Below, piece after piece: positions 1-64,000 of a stretch of 64,000 bases of DNA; the stretch's first letter is position 1, and each line of letters opens with the position of its first letter. Position numbers and translations under genes: made by a program. Source of the stretch: Hermodice carunculata. Its lineage: Eukaryota; Annelida; Polychaeta; Eunicida; Amphinomidae. A model generated the notes under the pieces. The model had not been told where the DNA came from. It did not search any database and worked only from the letters and a program-made list of their open reading frames with translations. The DNA lies in contig OZ026625.1 of NCBI GenBank assembly GCA_964020975.1, positions 42,163,835 to 42,227,834 of the forward strand. The letters run 5' to 3'.

Positions 1-307
1 AAAATGAAAATATTTGGCAGAGAGTATCTGGCAAAATTCTCATGCTTTTACAGTTTTGCTGCACTTTGAGTTATGGCGCCAAAGTGTGAATGTTCTTTAT
101 CATTTTTTAAATCTGCAAGATCAAATATCACATCAAATTAAGAACTATTGAATATTCTGTTTATGTGCTAGCAAATTTTGAAAATAAGCAATAGCAAAAA
201 CTGGCAGTTTTTACTTAATTTTGAGAACATTTTTAATGGCAGTAGGTGAAACTACATGCACATAATGTAGCTCACTGGGCTCAAAAGTTTCTTGAAAAAC
301 ACTTTTA

Positions 308-470
308 CGCCAACCTGTTATATCCTGGACTAATGATAATAGTCAGACTTTGCACTAACCCATTGACTCCTGGACTAATGATAAGTCAGTGTACAGTGAC
401 CCTTTGTCTTGTGGACTTATGGTAAGTTGGTGTATACTAACCTGTTGTTTCCTGGACTAATGATGTCATA
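308..470. repeat. Tandem repeat, about 43 bp x 3-4
   Basis: The phrase tcctggactaatgat recurs at about 323, 367, 409 (diverged) and 450. Confidence 0.75.
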
Positions 471-576
471 AGCTATCCACAGTGTAAGAACTACTTGCTG
501 CAGAAGTTCTTGACCAAGGAATATGTCGAACAGCCCAGGGTTTCTATTCCAACATTTTAAAAGAAGTTGTTAGCAT

Positions 577-747
577 GTACATTGAAACCTGGCTTGAAAG
601 ACCACCCCTGGGAACCACCAAATTGTGGTCTTTTCATGGGAGGTTTAAATGAGATGAAAAGTACTAAGCAAGGTATTTTTTAAAGATGGTCTTATAAGAA
701 AGGTGGTCTGACATTGGAGTGGTGTCTCAAGACAGGTTTCACAGTAT
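577..747. mobile_element. MITE family B copy (gaaacctg TIR, TA flanks)
   Basis: Left end gtacattgaaacctggctt, right end acaggtttcacagta are inverted repeats. Internal words ggtggtctctcaa and gaaagaccacc recur in the other copies at 11582, 23195, 24957 and 33179. No coding capacity. Confidence 0.65.
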
Positions 748-1349
748 TGTTTGTCAGTAAAGAGACAATAACAGATGTACTGAATAACCCTGTGTACAAT
801 GGAGCAAAGACAGTCTATATATGTACAACTTGAAAGTTCACTTTGTATCTGTGAGTCTGGCAAAAATGCATAGTGGTTCGGCTCTTTTGGAAATCTTCCC
901 AATGGACAGGTCCTAAAGTGTCACATGAAGCAGGTGCCCTCTCAAAAGTCATCCAACATGAAAAGGATAAAGCAAGGAACCTAATACATGTGGTCTTAAT
1001 AGGCAGGTGGCCTCTCAGTATGAAATTGATCTAGCTCTTGACTAAATACAGTCCCTGTCGAATTAAGACCATCCATTTAGGATGTACATGTATTTCTTTC
1101 CTCAGTTGTTTTCAGGTTGTTTTACCTCCCATGAGAGACCACAATTTGGGAAGCAAAGGGTGTGAACCTTATAATGTACGTAGTTCATTAACTGAAAAAG
1201 CAAACTTGACTTAAGTATCATTAATTATAAACCTTATCTGCTGCATCATTAATCTTCTCATTACACTATAGTCATTGAATGGGGCAGCTGTTACCCTTGG
1301 ATAATGTAAGTAGATAATATACTCTTTGACATGGAACTCTTACACAACC

Positions 1350-2190
1350 ATTAAACATATAGATAGGTACCTGTTACACATTGGGACAAGTAGCCATTAT
1401 ACATATGGATAGGAAGGTGTTATACACTCAGGCAAATAGCCACCATACTTACGGATAGGAGGCTGTTATACACTTGGGCAAGTAGTCATTATACATATAT
1501 ATATATATATATACAGACAGGAAGCTGTTGTACACTTTGGAAAGTAGCCACTATACAAATGGATAGGAAGCTGTTATACATTTGGGCAAGTAGCCATTAT
1601 GTGGACAGGAATCTGTTATACACTTGGGCAAGTTGCCATTTTACGGATAGGAAGCTGTTATACACATGGGCAAGTAGTCATTATACATATGATGGGTAGC
1701 TGTAGTGTACTTGGCCAATTAAGTGGTCCTTGTTTATATGAATTGAGGTTGCTAGAATTAAACTTGATGTGCCGACAAGTAGCCATTATACATATGGATA
1801 GATAGTTGTTATATACTTGGACAAGTAGCCCTGATCCATTTGGACAGAAAGCTGTTATACACTTGGGCAAGTAGCCATTATACATATGGATATGCAGCTG
1901 TAATACACTTGGACAATTAAGTGGTGATTATTCATATGAATTGATGTTGCTGAAATATACTTGACTTGGTCAAGCAGCCATTATACATATGGATAGGTAT
2001 AGTTATGTACTTGGACAAGTGGCTTTTATACATGTGGACAGAAAGCTGTTTAATATATACACTTTGACAGGTGGCCATTATACATATGGACAAGGAGCAG
2101 TTTTTATACTTGTATAGGTAGAAGGTATACAGCCTGGTAGCTATGCATAATAATTGTTTACTTGGACAGACCCATGTAGTCATTATACCT
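1350..2190. repeat. Minisatellite, about 46 bp x ~17
   Basis: Units read like ggaagctgttatacacttggg then caagtagccattatacatat, with drift between copies. A short TA run near 1494-1511 interrupts one unit. The short ORFs here are products of the repeat. Confidence 0.85.
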
Positions 2191-5000
2191 TAGGGCTGTT
2201 TAATACACCCAGGGGAATCAATGTGGGCCTGTGTGCCCCATACATGTGCATGTTATGACATGTTTAACTCACTGCAGGAACTAAAATATTCAGGCCTGAC
2301 ACCCAAAGTTAGAATCATTGTGGATTGAAATCAGTGGAGCGACAGTATTGGATAGTGCATGTGAGGCCAGATGAAGTTCAATGTTTGTGTCCTGTCACAT
2401 GAAAAAAGTTTTAAGAAATATAAAGTTACACAGGGTCACTCAGTAGATAGGGAAAATATTTTAATGAGGATGAAGTAGAAATCATGGTATTTTAGGGAAT
2501 ATTTGGGAACTAATGGTCCATTCATAGTAAGCATCCAATGTACATGTGTCAATATTTGTTGCAAATTTGATTTTAACCATATCAATATGAGGAAGTAGTG
2601 CAAATTCATGAAGACCATTAGCCCTTTGATATGTAACTGGGCTACAGTATAGGCTTGATTTCAGGGAGAAAAAAGAGTGAGGAAGAAGTGGAGAATCCAG
2701 TGACCCTGTTCCTCTAGCTTACATCTACTTTTTTCACACCAATTATTTTTCATTACTATTGAAATTAGTCCAAATCATTGAATGGGATTTTTGACCACTG
2801 GCCATTTTAAGGGGAATGGGTTGCCTGAGGCTGTACTGGAGGGAAGTGGCCATAAAATTTTAAAAAGCCTAGTAGAACAGCAACCCATCACACATACATG
2901 CATGGGAAAGGTATGATGTAGCAAGTTTCTGTAGACAACAGCTGGCTGGGGTTTGACAATGAGAATTGCCTTGTTGCTTATAACCGTGAAATGTAGGATA
3001 TAAAAACCTGTCTTTGAGAGAACAGATACTTGCTTTGTTTGTCACCAGAGAGCAGCACCAACTTGCAATGTATGCACTTTTAGTGTCTTGTTTTGGCATC
3101 AGAGAGCAGCACCAGCTTGCAGTTTATGTAACTTTGAAGGCTGTTTTGTCACCTGGGAGAGACTTAGGCACTTGTTGATTCAAACCATTCGTGTCAATGT
3201 GGTGGTTCTAGCCCAGTAAAACAATGATACATGTTATGCAAATAGTTTTAACCCTAGCAGATCCCAAAGACCTGGATCTCCATGATAAGATCTGGCACCT
3301 AACCAAAGATGTAGAACATGTTATGAAAGAATTAAGTGTTGAGATACTGGGATTAAACCACTATCATATATTTACTACACCGATTCATATAAGCATAATG
3401 AAAGAACAGCTTTTCATAACAAAAATAATGATCAAGTATCTTTGGTTGCCAGGCTATATGGCCACCTTAATCCCAAAATAGCAAGACCAAATGGAGAAGA
3501 ACATTTATTTAGAAAGTTGTGCCAATATTTATGTGTCAATCTAAGAAACACCTGTTCCAAGTTGTATGTGTGTGCCTGATGTCTTGGGGCAAGGGTAACT
3601 GATGTATTCCCTGGCCTTGTAATTTCATGAGAGATCATATGCTAATAATAATGAAACACCACTAATAGATTGAAATACTGCCTCATGTCATATATAGCAA
3701 TTACGGGCAAAAGCCTGTCAGAGTTGTAGATAGTGTATCTTATTTGCTTAATGGCCTGGTGTGACACCTGCAGGAAGACGAGACAACCAGAGCCACCTGT
3801 TAACTCTTAGGGGAATGAGTCCATTTAACTTTTGTTAGTACACTTTGGGCACAATGCACTAACAATATTATTGACGACTTGTTGCCTCTCCATTAAAAAA
3901 AAAAGAAAGAAAGAAAAAACAAAGACAAACCATTTAAGTTGCATGAAAATACATTCCGTTTAGGTTTTTCAGGCTGAATGTGGGTTTTTTTTTTTTTTTT
4001 TTTTTTGTAGATACAGTACATATACACGGTACATACTTTGTTGGGGATTAACCCCCTGAACCCTAAACACCAGTATATCCACTTAAATTTCAAGAGTGCC
4101 ACAAGATGTACATATCAGTGTCACAGAGGATTAATGCATACATGCATGTACAAATTAAATTTTAGTATGATACATCAAACAACTGACACTAGGCAACCAC
4201 GTGGAAGGCCTGCCAAATGCCAGTGATAATATTATATTATTTTCATTTATTGATTCTGCACTCTGTACAACTGAAAGTCAAAGCATCTGGCAAAAGTGGA
4301 AAACATTTAAAACAAGAGAACCCAGAATTGTGCATTGTTTTGTGGATAATATTTTTGTGGGCAGCAGTATATTGGGCTTGGCAGGATTTTAACCCTTGGA
4401 GGACTCATGCAACAGTTTTGCCTCACCTGGCTGGCCTTCAACAGGTGCTGCTGCCTTGAGTTTTATCTTCTGACCCATAAAACCTGTACTACTGCCTTCA
4501 GTTTTATTTTTGGCCCATGGAAAATGACACAATGATTACCCATCTACATGTAATATTAGGGTTTTAACAATATCATAGTCATGCAATAAACAGCATCATC
4601 TGATCATCCTGAAAATTACGAAATCAACTTGATCTTTTTGCATTAACCATGTGATCAAACCAACAGTTCTTGGGGGGAGGAGAATTGATATACATGTATA
4701 TCAATGACTGCACTATACTTGAGGAAAGGGAAGAATTGGTACGGCATCAAATGCAGAAATTAAAATAAAATGTTTTTATCCCTCAGACAAAGACTGATTT
4801 GGAATTACAGTACAGAAAGTTATCCGTTCAATTTCATTGATCCAAAAAAGTGTCACGATTCCTGCCACTGGTCATAACAATACATGTAACCTCCCAAGAA
4901 GGGCCAATTACAAGTAACAACTTTGTTAAACTTCTGCAGTATGTCAGAATTAGGTGTTATCTTTCTTTATTTATTGATTTTTTTTCTTATTATTATTTTA

Positions 5001-5280
5001 AAGGGTCTGCCCCATAGGGGGACTTTTTATGTTTTTGGGTTGTCCGTCCATCTCGATTTCCATCCATACGGACGTGCACATTGGATGTCCATCCGGATGT
5101 GCACATTCTCGTTACCGTGATATCTACAGAATGCCTCCATGTATTTTGCTCAAATGTGTCAATATGCTTATCTTACCTGACAAGATGAACGGACCAGATT
5201 TTGGTGTCACCATCACCTAATTTGAGCAAATGGCAGTCTAATTACATGCTCGTTAGGACGGTCCCTTCAGTCAACACTTT
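5001..5280. repeat. Interspersed repeat, copy 1
   Basis: Shares a long stretch with 12403-12650, including aagggtctgccc, gtgcacattctcgttaccg, cagattttggtgtcacc and cctaatttgagcaaatggc. The family is not recognised. Its ttaccgtgatatct core also appears in the tandem array at 13085-13880. Confidence 0.75.
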
Positions 5281-5862
5281 GTATCAAAGCTATGTGTAGT
5301 TTTTTTTTTGAGGGCCGGAAAAAAAAAGGGGGTGGGGGTGCGGGGAGAGTAGGGGCAGGAAAAATAAAGCTTGTCTTATTTGAACACCTCACTGTGTGGC
5401 AAAGGCTTAAAGCCTAGCCAAAAATCAAATTGAATCAATTTGCAATGAATCAAATCAAATCAAATTGAATCTGATCTCCCACCAATTATACGTACAATAC
5501 AATTTGCTGCAATTGGGTATTAATAGTTAATTTGGCAAAGCATATGAATCGAGTCATAAATACACAGGTTTTCTATGTACATGTAGATGCATGCACATGC
5601 AGTCCATTGATAGCTGACAGGTGGCTTCACTTCATGTAGATGCCAGAAATCTGTTGCATGGGTCCTTGTCATCTATAGCTCACTATGCATTAACCCTCAC
5701 CTGGTCAGAATAGGGAAGTTATTGACCTGGGCATGCCATCATTACAATTATCTACAATTCTCAACAAAAAAGGCTGATTTATGTGGAATTTTACATCAAA
5801 ACATCAAAAGCAGACTACAGTTTACATCACATGCCCTTTTGGGTGATTTAAGCAGGAAAAGG

Positions 5863-6081
5863 ATTACCATATTCTCCCTTTTAAGTGCCCTGGGCGCTGT
5901 GGAAATTTAATTGAGGCGTACACCAATTGTAGACATAAATTTTTGCAACGGTTTAGGTGTATTCACAGGTAAATTATCATAGAATATATACATTTTTTCA
6001 ATATTTCAAACCTTTTTGCCAGAAAAATTGGGAGGGGGCGCATAATAGGGTAAGGGCAATTAAAAGGGAGAATATGGTAAT
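5863..6081. mobile_element. MITE with TIR ttaccatattctcccttt
   Basis: Left end attaccatattctcccttt and right end aaagggagaatatggtaat form near-perfect inverted repeats of about 20 bp around roughly 180 bp of non-coding DNA. Confidence 0.75.
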
Positions 6082-6904
6082 GCTGCAGTTGCTTGTAGAG
6101 ATAGGTGTGAGCGATTTGTAATTTTAGGAAAGTTTTAGGCTTTATTAGCCTCTTTATAAAATTGAGTCATCAGCGGGGAACCAACACAAGACTTGTTTTG
6201 GTGCCATTGATTCCCAGACAAGTCATTCTGCTGACTGGTGGCTCCATGTTTGAATTTTTAAAACAAGTATCCCCAGTTGATGTACTACTGAATAAAGCAA
6301 ATATGATGTTCCTTTGTTGGCACGCTGACTTACATGTATAATAAATGTAGCCCACATTCCATCAATGTAAAAAAAGCGAAACACAAACTACATGTATTTT
6401 TATAAAACATAAGGAAATGCCCAACTTGCATGATTAGGCCTGTCAAAAGTGAATCATTGAAACGGTGGAGCATAGGAAACCCCACACTTACATGTACCTC
6501 GAACACATGGTCTTTGAACAGACCCAACTGCATACTGAGATATGACATTCTGTCTGTACTATGGTGTACACAGTGGACATTGCTGAAGTGGTTATGGTAA
6601 TGTCAAATGGGGGTAGTTGGATCTGCCCTTCTTGAGTTTGGTCCTCCGTCTAGTCATACAGTGAATGAGAACAGGCCATGTATACATGCTCTGACTGCTG
6701 CATCTTGACAGCAGGAGCATTACTCTTCATCAGTAGCAGGAGACCCATTCTTGTATTTTGAAAATTGCTTTTGCATAAAGATTTAGGGCCGAACATTGCA
6801 GCGAGATGTTATTCATGTAACGTAATTTGTCCAATAAATCATTTTGTGCTGATGAAATAATGAAGGCCATGAGGTTAAAAGCTTATTACTCAAAGATTGT
6901 GTGA

Positions 6905-6919
6905 AGAATATATATATAT

Positions 6920-6953
<34 letters not shown>
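6905..6953. repeat. (TA)n microsatellite
   Basis: Alternating TA with an acatgt interruption. Confidence 0.9.
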
Positions 6954-6958
<5 letters not shown>

Positions 6959-7689
6959 GCTAAAATATGGTTTTGCATGCAAGAAGATACATATACTGTT
7001 GTCAGTCACATCGCAGTTGTTTTTTTTTTTTTTTTGAGCATGTTAAGGCAAGCATTTTTCAGCCCAAAAATCAATTCATTTTCATGTGTGTTATAATACA
7101 GCTGTATAATAATATAAAAGCACCCAATGCCATCTGAGTTAAAAGACTTTTCTCTCTCTCTCACTCTTTTTTTTTTTTAAACAAAATGTTAAAGCCACAG
7201 TCCTCTTCCAGCAGGTTTGTAAAAACTGATTGGCCACATGAAAGCAAAATAGACCAATATTTATTCGATTGTGGGCTCTGTTCATGTGGAATTGAATACT
7301 CCCTTTGTGACAGTATTTGTGCTATTGATTGGATAACTTCTCACATATGGTGGTGGATAGATATTTTTATTTTAAATAGACATGTTTATTTCATTCTGCA
7401 TGTCTGCATTAAATAAATGGTATTTCATCTGACATCTGCAGTCCAATTTTGTTATGAAACGTACGTGTTAGATGTCATATCATACTATTCTTTTAAATAG
7501 AAATTGTTCATTTCATTATTAGTGTCATTTTAACACAAATATTGTTTGCCACTGTTAATATGAAACTCGATGCTACTTATACCCTGTGTTTTCTCTGTTT
7601 CTGTGTATGTACGTTTATATATATCGTATCATTTCTTTTGCATGGTTTGGATTAAAAATTTCAAGATAGTCTGAATTAAATTAACTTTG

Positions 7690-7933
7690 TTGACCCTTTC
7701 CCACTTAAATTGCCCAGAAGCACTTAAATGTAAATTGTTGCCCGCACCTTAATATTTTTACTGAAATTTATCATTAGTAGAAAACATTAGTTGGCTGAGA
7801 CTTGCATGGAAGGCCATTCATGATGGCACGCCATAGGTCAATAGCTTTCCTTGGCATAGGTTGGGTGCATTGTATCCAACTTGCCCCAAGAAAAGCTATT
7901 GACTCAGTAGAACTCCCACCAGGAATGGGTTAA
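7690..7933. mobile_element. piggyBac-type MITE relative (family A2)
   Basis: Runs from ttgaccctttcccac to aggaatgggttaa, with the family's internal hairpin (caatagctttccttgg ... aagaaaagctattgactca). The left TTAA is changed to TTGA. Termini differ from the main family A (ctttcagtgcc). Confidence 0.6.
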
Positions 7934-7962
7934 GGTTACCACAAATATGATGAATTCCAAGC

Positions 7963-7963
7963 T

Positions 7964-8000
<37 letters not shown>

Positions 8001-8008
8001 TCATCATG
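7963..8008. repeat. (GTC)n/(ATC)n trinucleotide repeat
   Basis: About a dozen cgt/gtc units followed by four cat/atc units. It gives a poly-Asp run in a minus-strand shadow frame. Confidence 0.9.
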
Positions 8009-8413
8009 CAAGGTGCCTGTAATAAGTCTGTGTATAATTTGGTTCAAAGGGTAAGGTACTATGATGACACAATCTAACGTATAGCAGCTAATACCACAAC
8101 TTTTAGACGTGAATGAAGAGCTGGTTCCATGCAACAGGTGCATGCATACACATGTGTATGGAGCCAGCAGAGAAATCCATATGTGTCATCAAAACTGGAA
8201 CAAGACAGCACAGTCAGATAAATTTCATTTGCGTGGTTTGCAAACCACATATATAGCATTGGACACACAGAGAATAATAGACCCTCCCCACACAGCAACA
8301 TAATCAGTGGCTGAGCACCAGGACTGAAGACCGGTCATGGAAGCTTGAAGTGAACCATTTGATGGGAATTTAGACTCTTGGCTAGGTTGTGTTTGTGAAA
8401 TTTGTTGATAAGG

Positions 8414-62490
<54,077 letters not shown>

Positions 62491-62494
62491 TATG

Positions 62495-62800
62495 TCATTG
62501 ATACTGTGTGTCAATGATACATACATAAACCAAAGGGTAATGTGTCACTTATATGTGTATGGACCAGGGGTTAATGTGACACTGATACATACATGAACCA
62601 AGGGTTAATGTCACTGATACATACATGAACCAAGGAGTAATGTGTCACCGATATGTAAATGAACCGAGGGATAATTTGTCAATGATACAAACACAAAACC
62701 AAGTGTATGTGTCACTGACACAGTATGTCACTGTACATGAACCAAAGAGTCATGTGTTGCTATATAGACAAGAACCAAAGCCAAACATGTCGCTGATACA
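62495..62800. repeat. Minisatellite in the 3' UTR, about 34 bp x ~8
   Basis: gtcactgatacatacatgaa and ccaagggttaatgt units begin 4 bases after the stop codon region. Confidence 0.85.
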
Positions 62801-63565
62801 CACAGGGATCACCAGTAGATTTAAAACCTGCTTTAAAACGGTGCAGTCCCAAACCCTAAGGTTTATCAACACAATTAGGCAGGTGGGTATGATATGAAGA
62901 GGCAACATGGATAATAGGCATATATTGATAAAACTTTGCTCTGTGTTCTAGTTGAAACTGTATATAATTGTACATCTTAACCCTGAGTAACCCAGTTGTA
63001 TTGGCATGCAACTTTTTTCCCATTGGAAACCACAATCAAGCATCCAGTGTGGTTCTGCTATTATGATTTAACTATGCCAAGACTCAATGACTTCCCACTT
63101 CTCAGTCAGGGTGACCTGAGGAAAGCCGTTGGCTGTCACCAGACAGTAAGACCTTGACAGATATGCAGAGCAAAACATGGGGGTCAGCCAGCGATGAAGA
63201 CAAATCCACGCATATGCCACAGCATTGTAAATTGAAAATGCAAAACCACATTTGTGTGTGCTCGTGATGCACTTTTAACTGCTGATGGTGCCTTAACAAG
63301 CTCAGTATTTTGTCTCCACTTATGGTTAGTTTTGCTGGTTGACCTCTAAAGAAATATCAGAATTATATTCAATACAGCTTTAATACAGTGGTCCTTTCTC
63401 TCCCCAACGGAGAGTTTGCTCTCCTTTAGAAAATGTGACAGTATTGTTCAAACTACAGTATTTTGGTTGGTACATAAATACCAAGACAGCAAGTAAGGTA
63501 CATTCAAGCCAAGGAGAATTCCATTTTCTTAAAAATATTTTGTTTTAATGTTTGCAAAGGGGTGT

Positions 63566-63661
<96 letters not shown>

Positions 63662-63724
63662 TATATACATATATATATACATATATATATACATATATAT
63701 ATACACATATATATACATATATAT

Positions 63725-63771
<47 letters not shown>
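63566..63771. repeat. (TA)n microsatellite, about 205 bp
   Basis: TA repeat with regular acatat interruptions; the Tyr-Ile ORFs on both strands are artefacts. Confidence 0.95.
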
Positions 63772-63775
<4 letters not shown>

Positions 63776-64000
63776 AACACACACCGTCACTCACATGTAT
63801 ATACAACTCAGAGAGTGTCTCCCAGTGTGTATATATGGTATTTTTATAAATTGTATCGGGATTCTGTGAATATGCATATATTTTCGTGTAATAATTGAAG
63901 AATTTACTGTACATACATGTAGAGAATATATACAAGAGGAAATGATATGAGCACAGTACTTACAGCATTATCTCTAATTTGGTCATTGCTTATCACTCAT

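Larger units (their letters stand above)
1..8413. other. Upstream flank, no supported gene
   Basis: I see only repeats and AT-rich single-copy sequence. Short open frames such as 3224-3481 have no splice context or recognisable domain. A poly-T run sits near 3984-4006. A CATATATAG word near 8249 and the bases up to 8413 may include the promoter and 5' UTR of exon 1a, but no firm start site can be named. Confidence 0.6.
62491..64000 (+). other. 3' UTR and downstream flank
   Basis: No clear AATAAA follows the stop codon before the (TA)n tract, so the transcript end is not placed. No further gene is seen. Confidence 0.55.

Noticed and set aside
1350-2190. CRISPR-like array
   Set aside because: Adjacent units with no unique spacers: an ordinary animal minisatellite.
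3224-3481. 85-aa ORF upstream of the gene
   Set aside because: No recognisable domain, no splice context and a length expected by chance in AT-rich DNA.

Overview
This is a window of animal (metazoan) nuclear DNA, AT-rich and repeat-dense, and it is dominated by one intron-rich gene on the + strand. That gene encodes a choline transporter-like protein of the CTL2/SLC44A2-4-5 group. I assembled it exon by exon from 8414 to 62490 using splice signals, reading-phase agreement and remembered human SLC44A2 sequence. Any one transcript has 23 coding exons, giving about 746-765 aa when it starts at exon 1a. The repeat style (many TIR-bearing miniature elements, AGGTCA-rich tandem repeats, frequent acatgtac-like palindromes, microsatellites) and a U12-type intron suggest a marine invertebrate, perhaps a mollusc or an invertebrate deuterostome. 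The species is not settled by the sequence.

Layout: 1-8413 is upstream DNA with tandem repeats and MITEs and no gene I can support. 8414-8528 is first coding exon 1a. Intron 1 (8529-21730) holds microsatellites, two large tandem arrays, a 717-bp foldback element and an alternative first exon 1b (20543-20630). Exons 2-5 (21731-31956) encode the N-terminal YDPTFKGP motif, TM1 and the start of the first extracellular loop. Exons 6a and 6b (34153-34308 and 36260-36376) are two homologous versions of the next loop segment. Exons 7-20 (37774-50382) encode the rest of the loop and the membrane core, with a U12-type intron between exons 13 and 14 and a 200-N assembly gap between exons 15 and 16. Exons 21a and 21b (53199-53305 and 55387-55475) are two homologous versions of the last extracellular loop. 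Exons 22 and 23 (59589-62490) encode TM10 and the lysine-rich cytosolic tail. 62491-64000 is 3' UTR and flank with a tandem repeat and a long (TA)n tract.

The most interesting result is modular splicing. Two first exons share the same splice phase, and two internal exons are duplicated. The 21a/21b pair is constrained by reading frame so that exactly one can be used; 6a/6b is not. Both duplicated exons lie in predicted extracellular loops, and the cysteine framework of 6a/6b is conserved while the remainder differs. One locus could therefore make at least 2 x 2 x 2 proteins that differ at the cytosolic N-terminus and the extracellular face.

Most remaining sequence is repeats: a piggyBac-type (TTAA) MITE family with an internal hairpin (about a dozen copies), a TA-flanked gaaacctg TIR family, a third AT-rich MITE family, a Tourist/Harbinger-like MITE inserted in a tandem array, a LINE 3' end, and minisatellites, several of which abut exons. 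No RNA genes, CRISPR arrays or second protein-coding gene could be supported.
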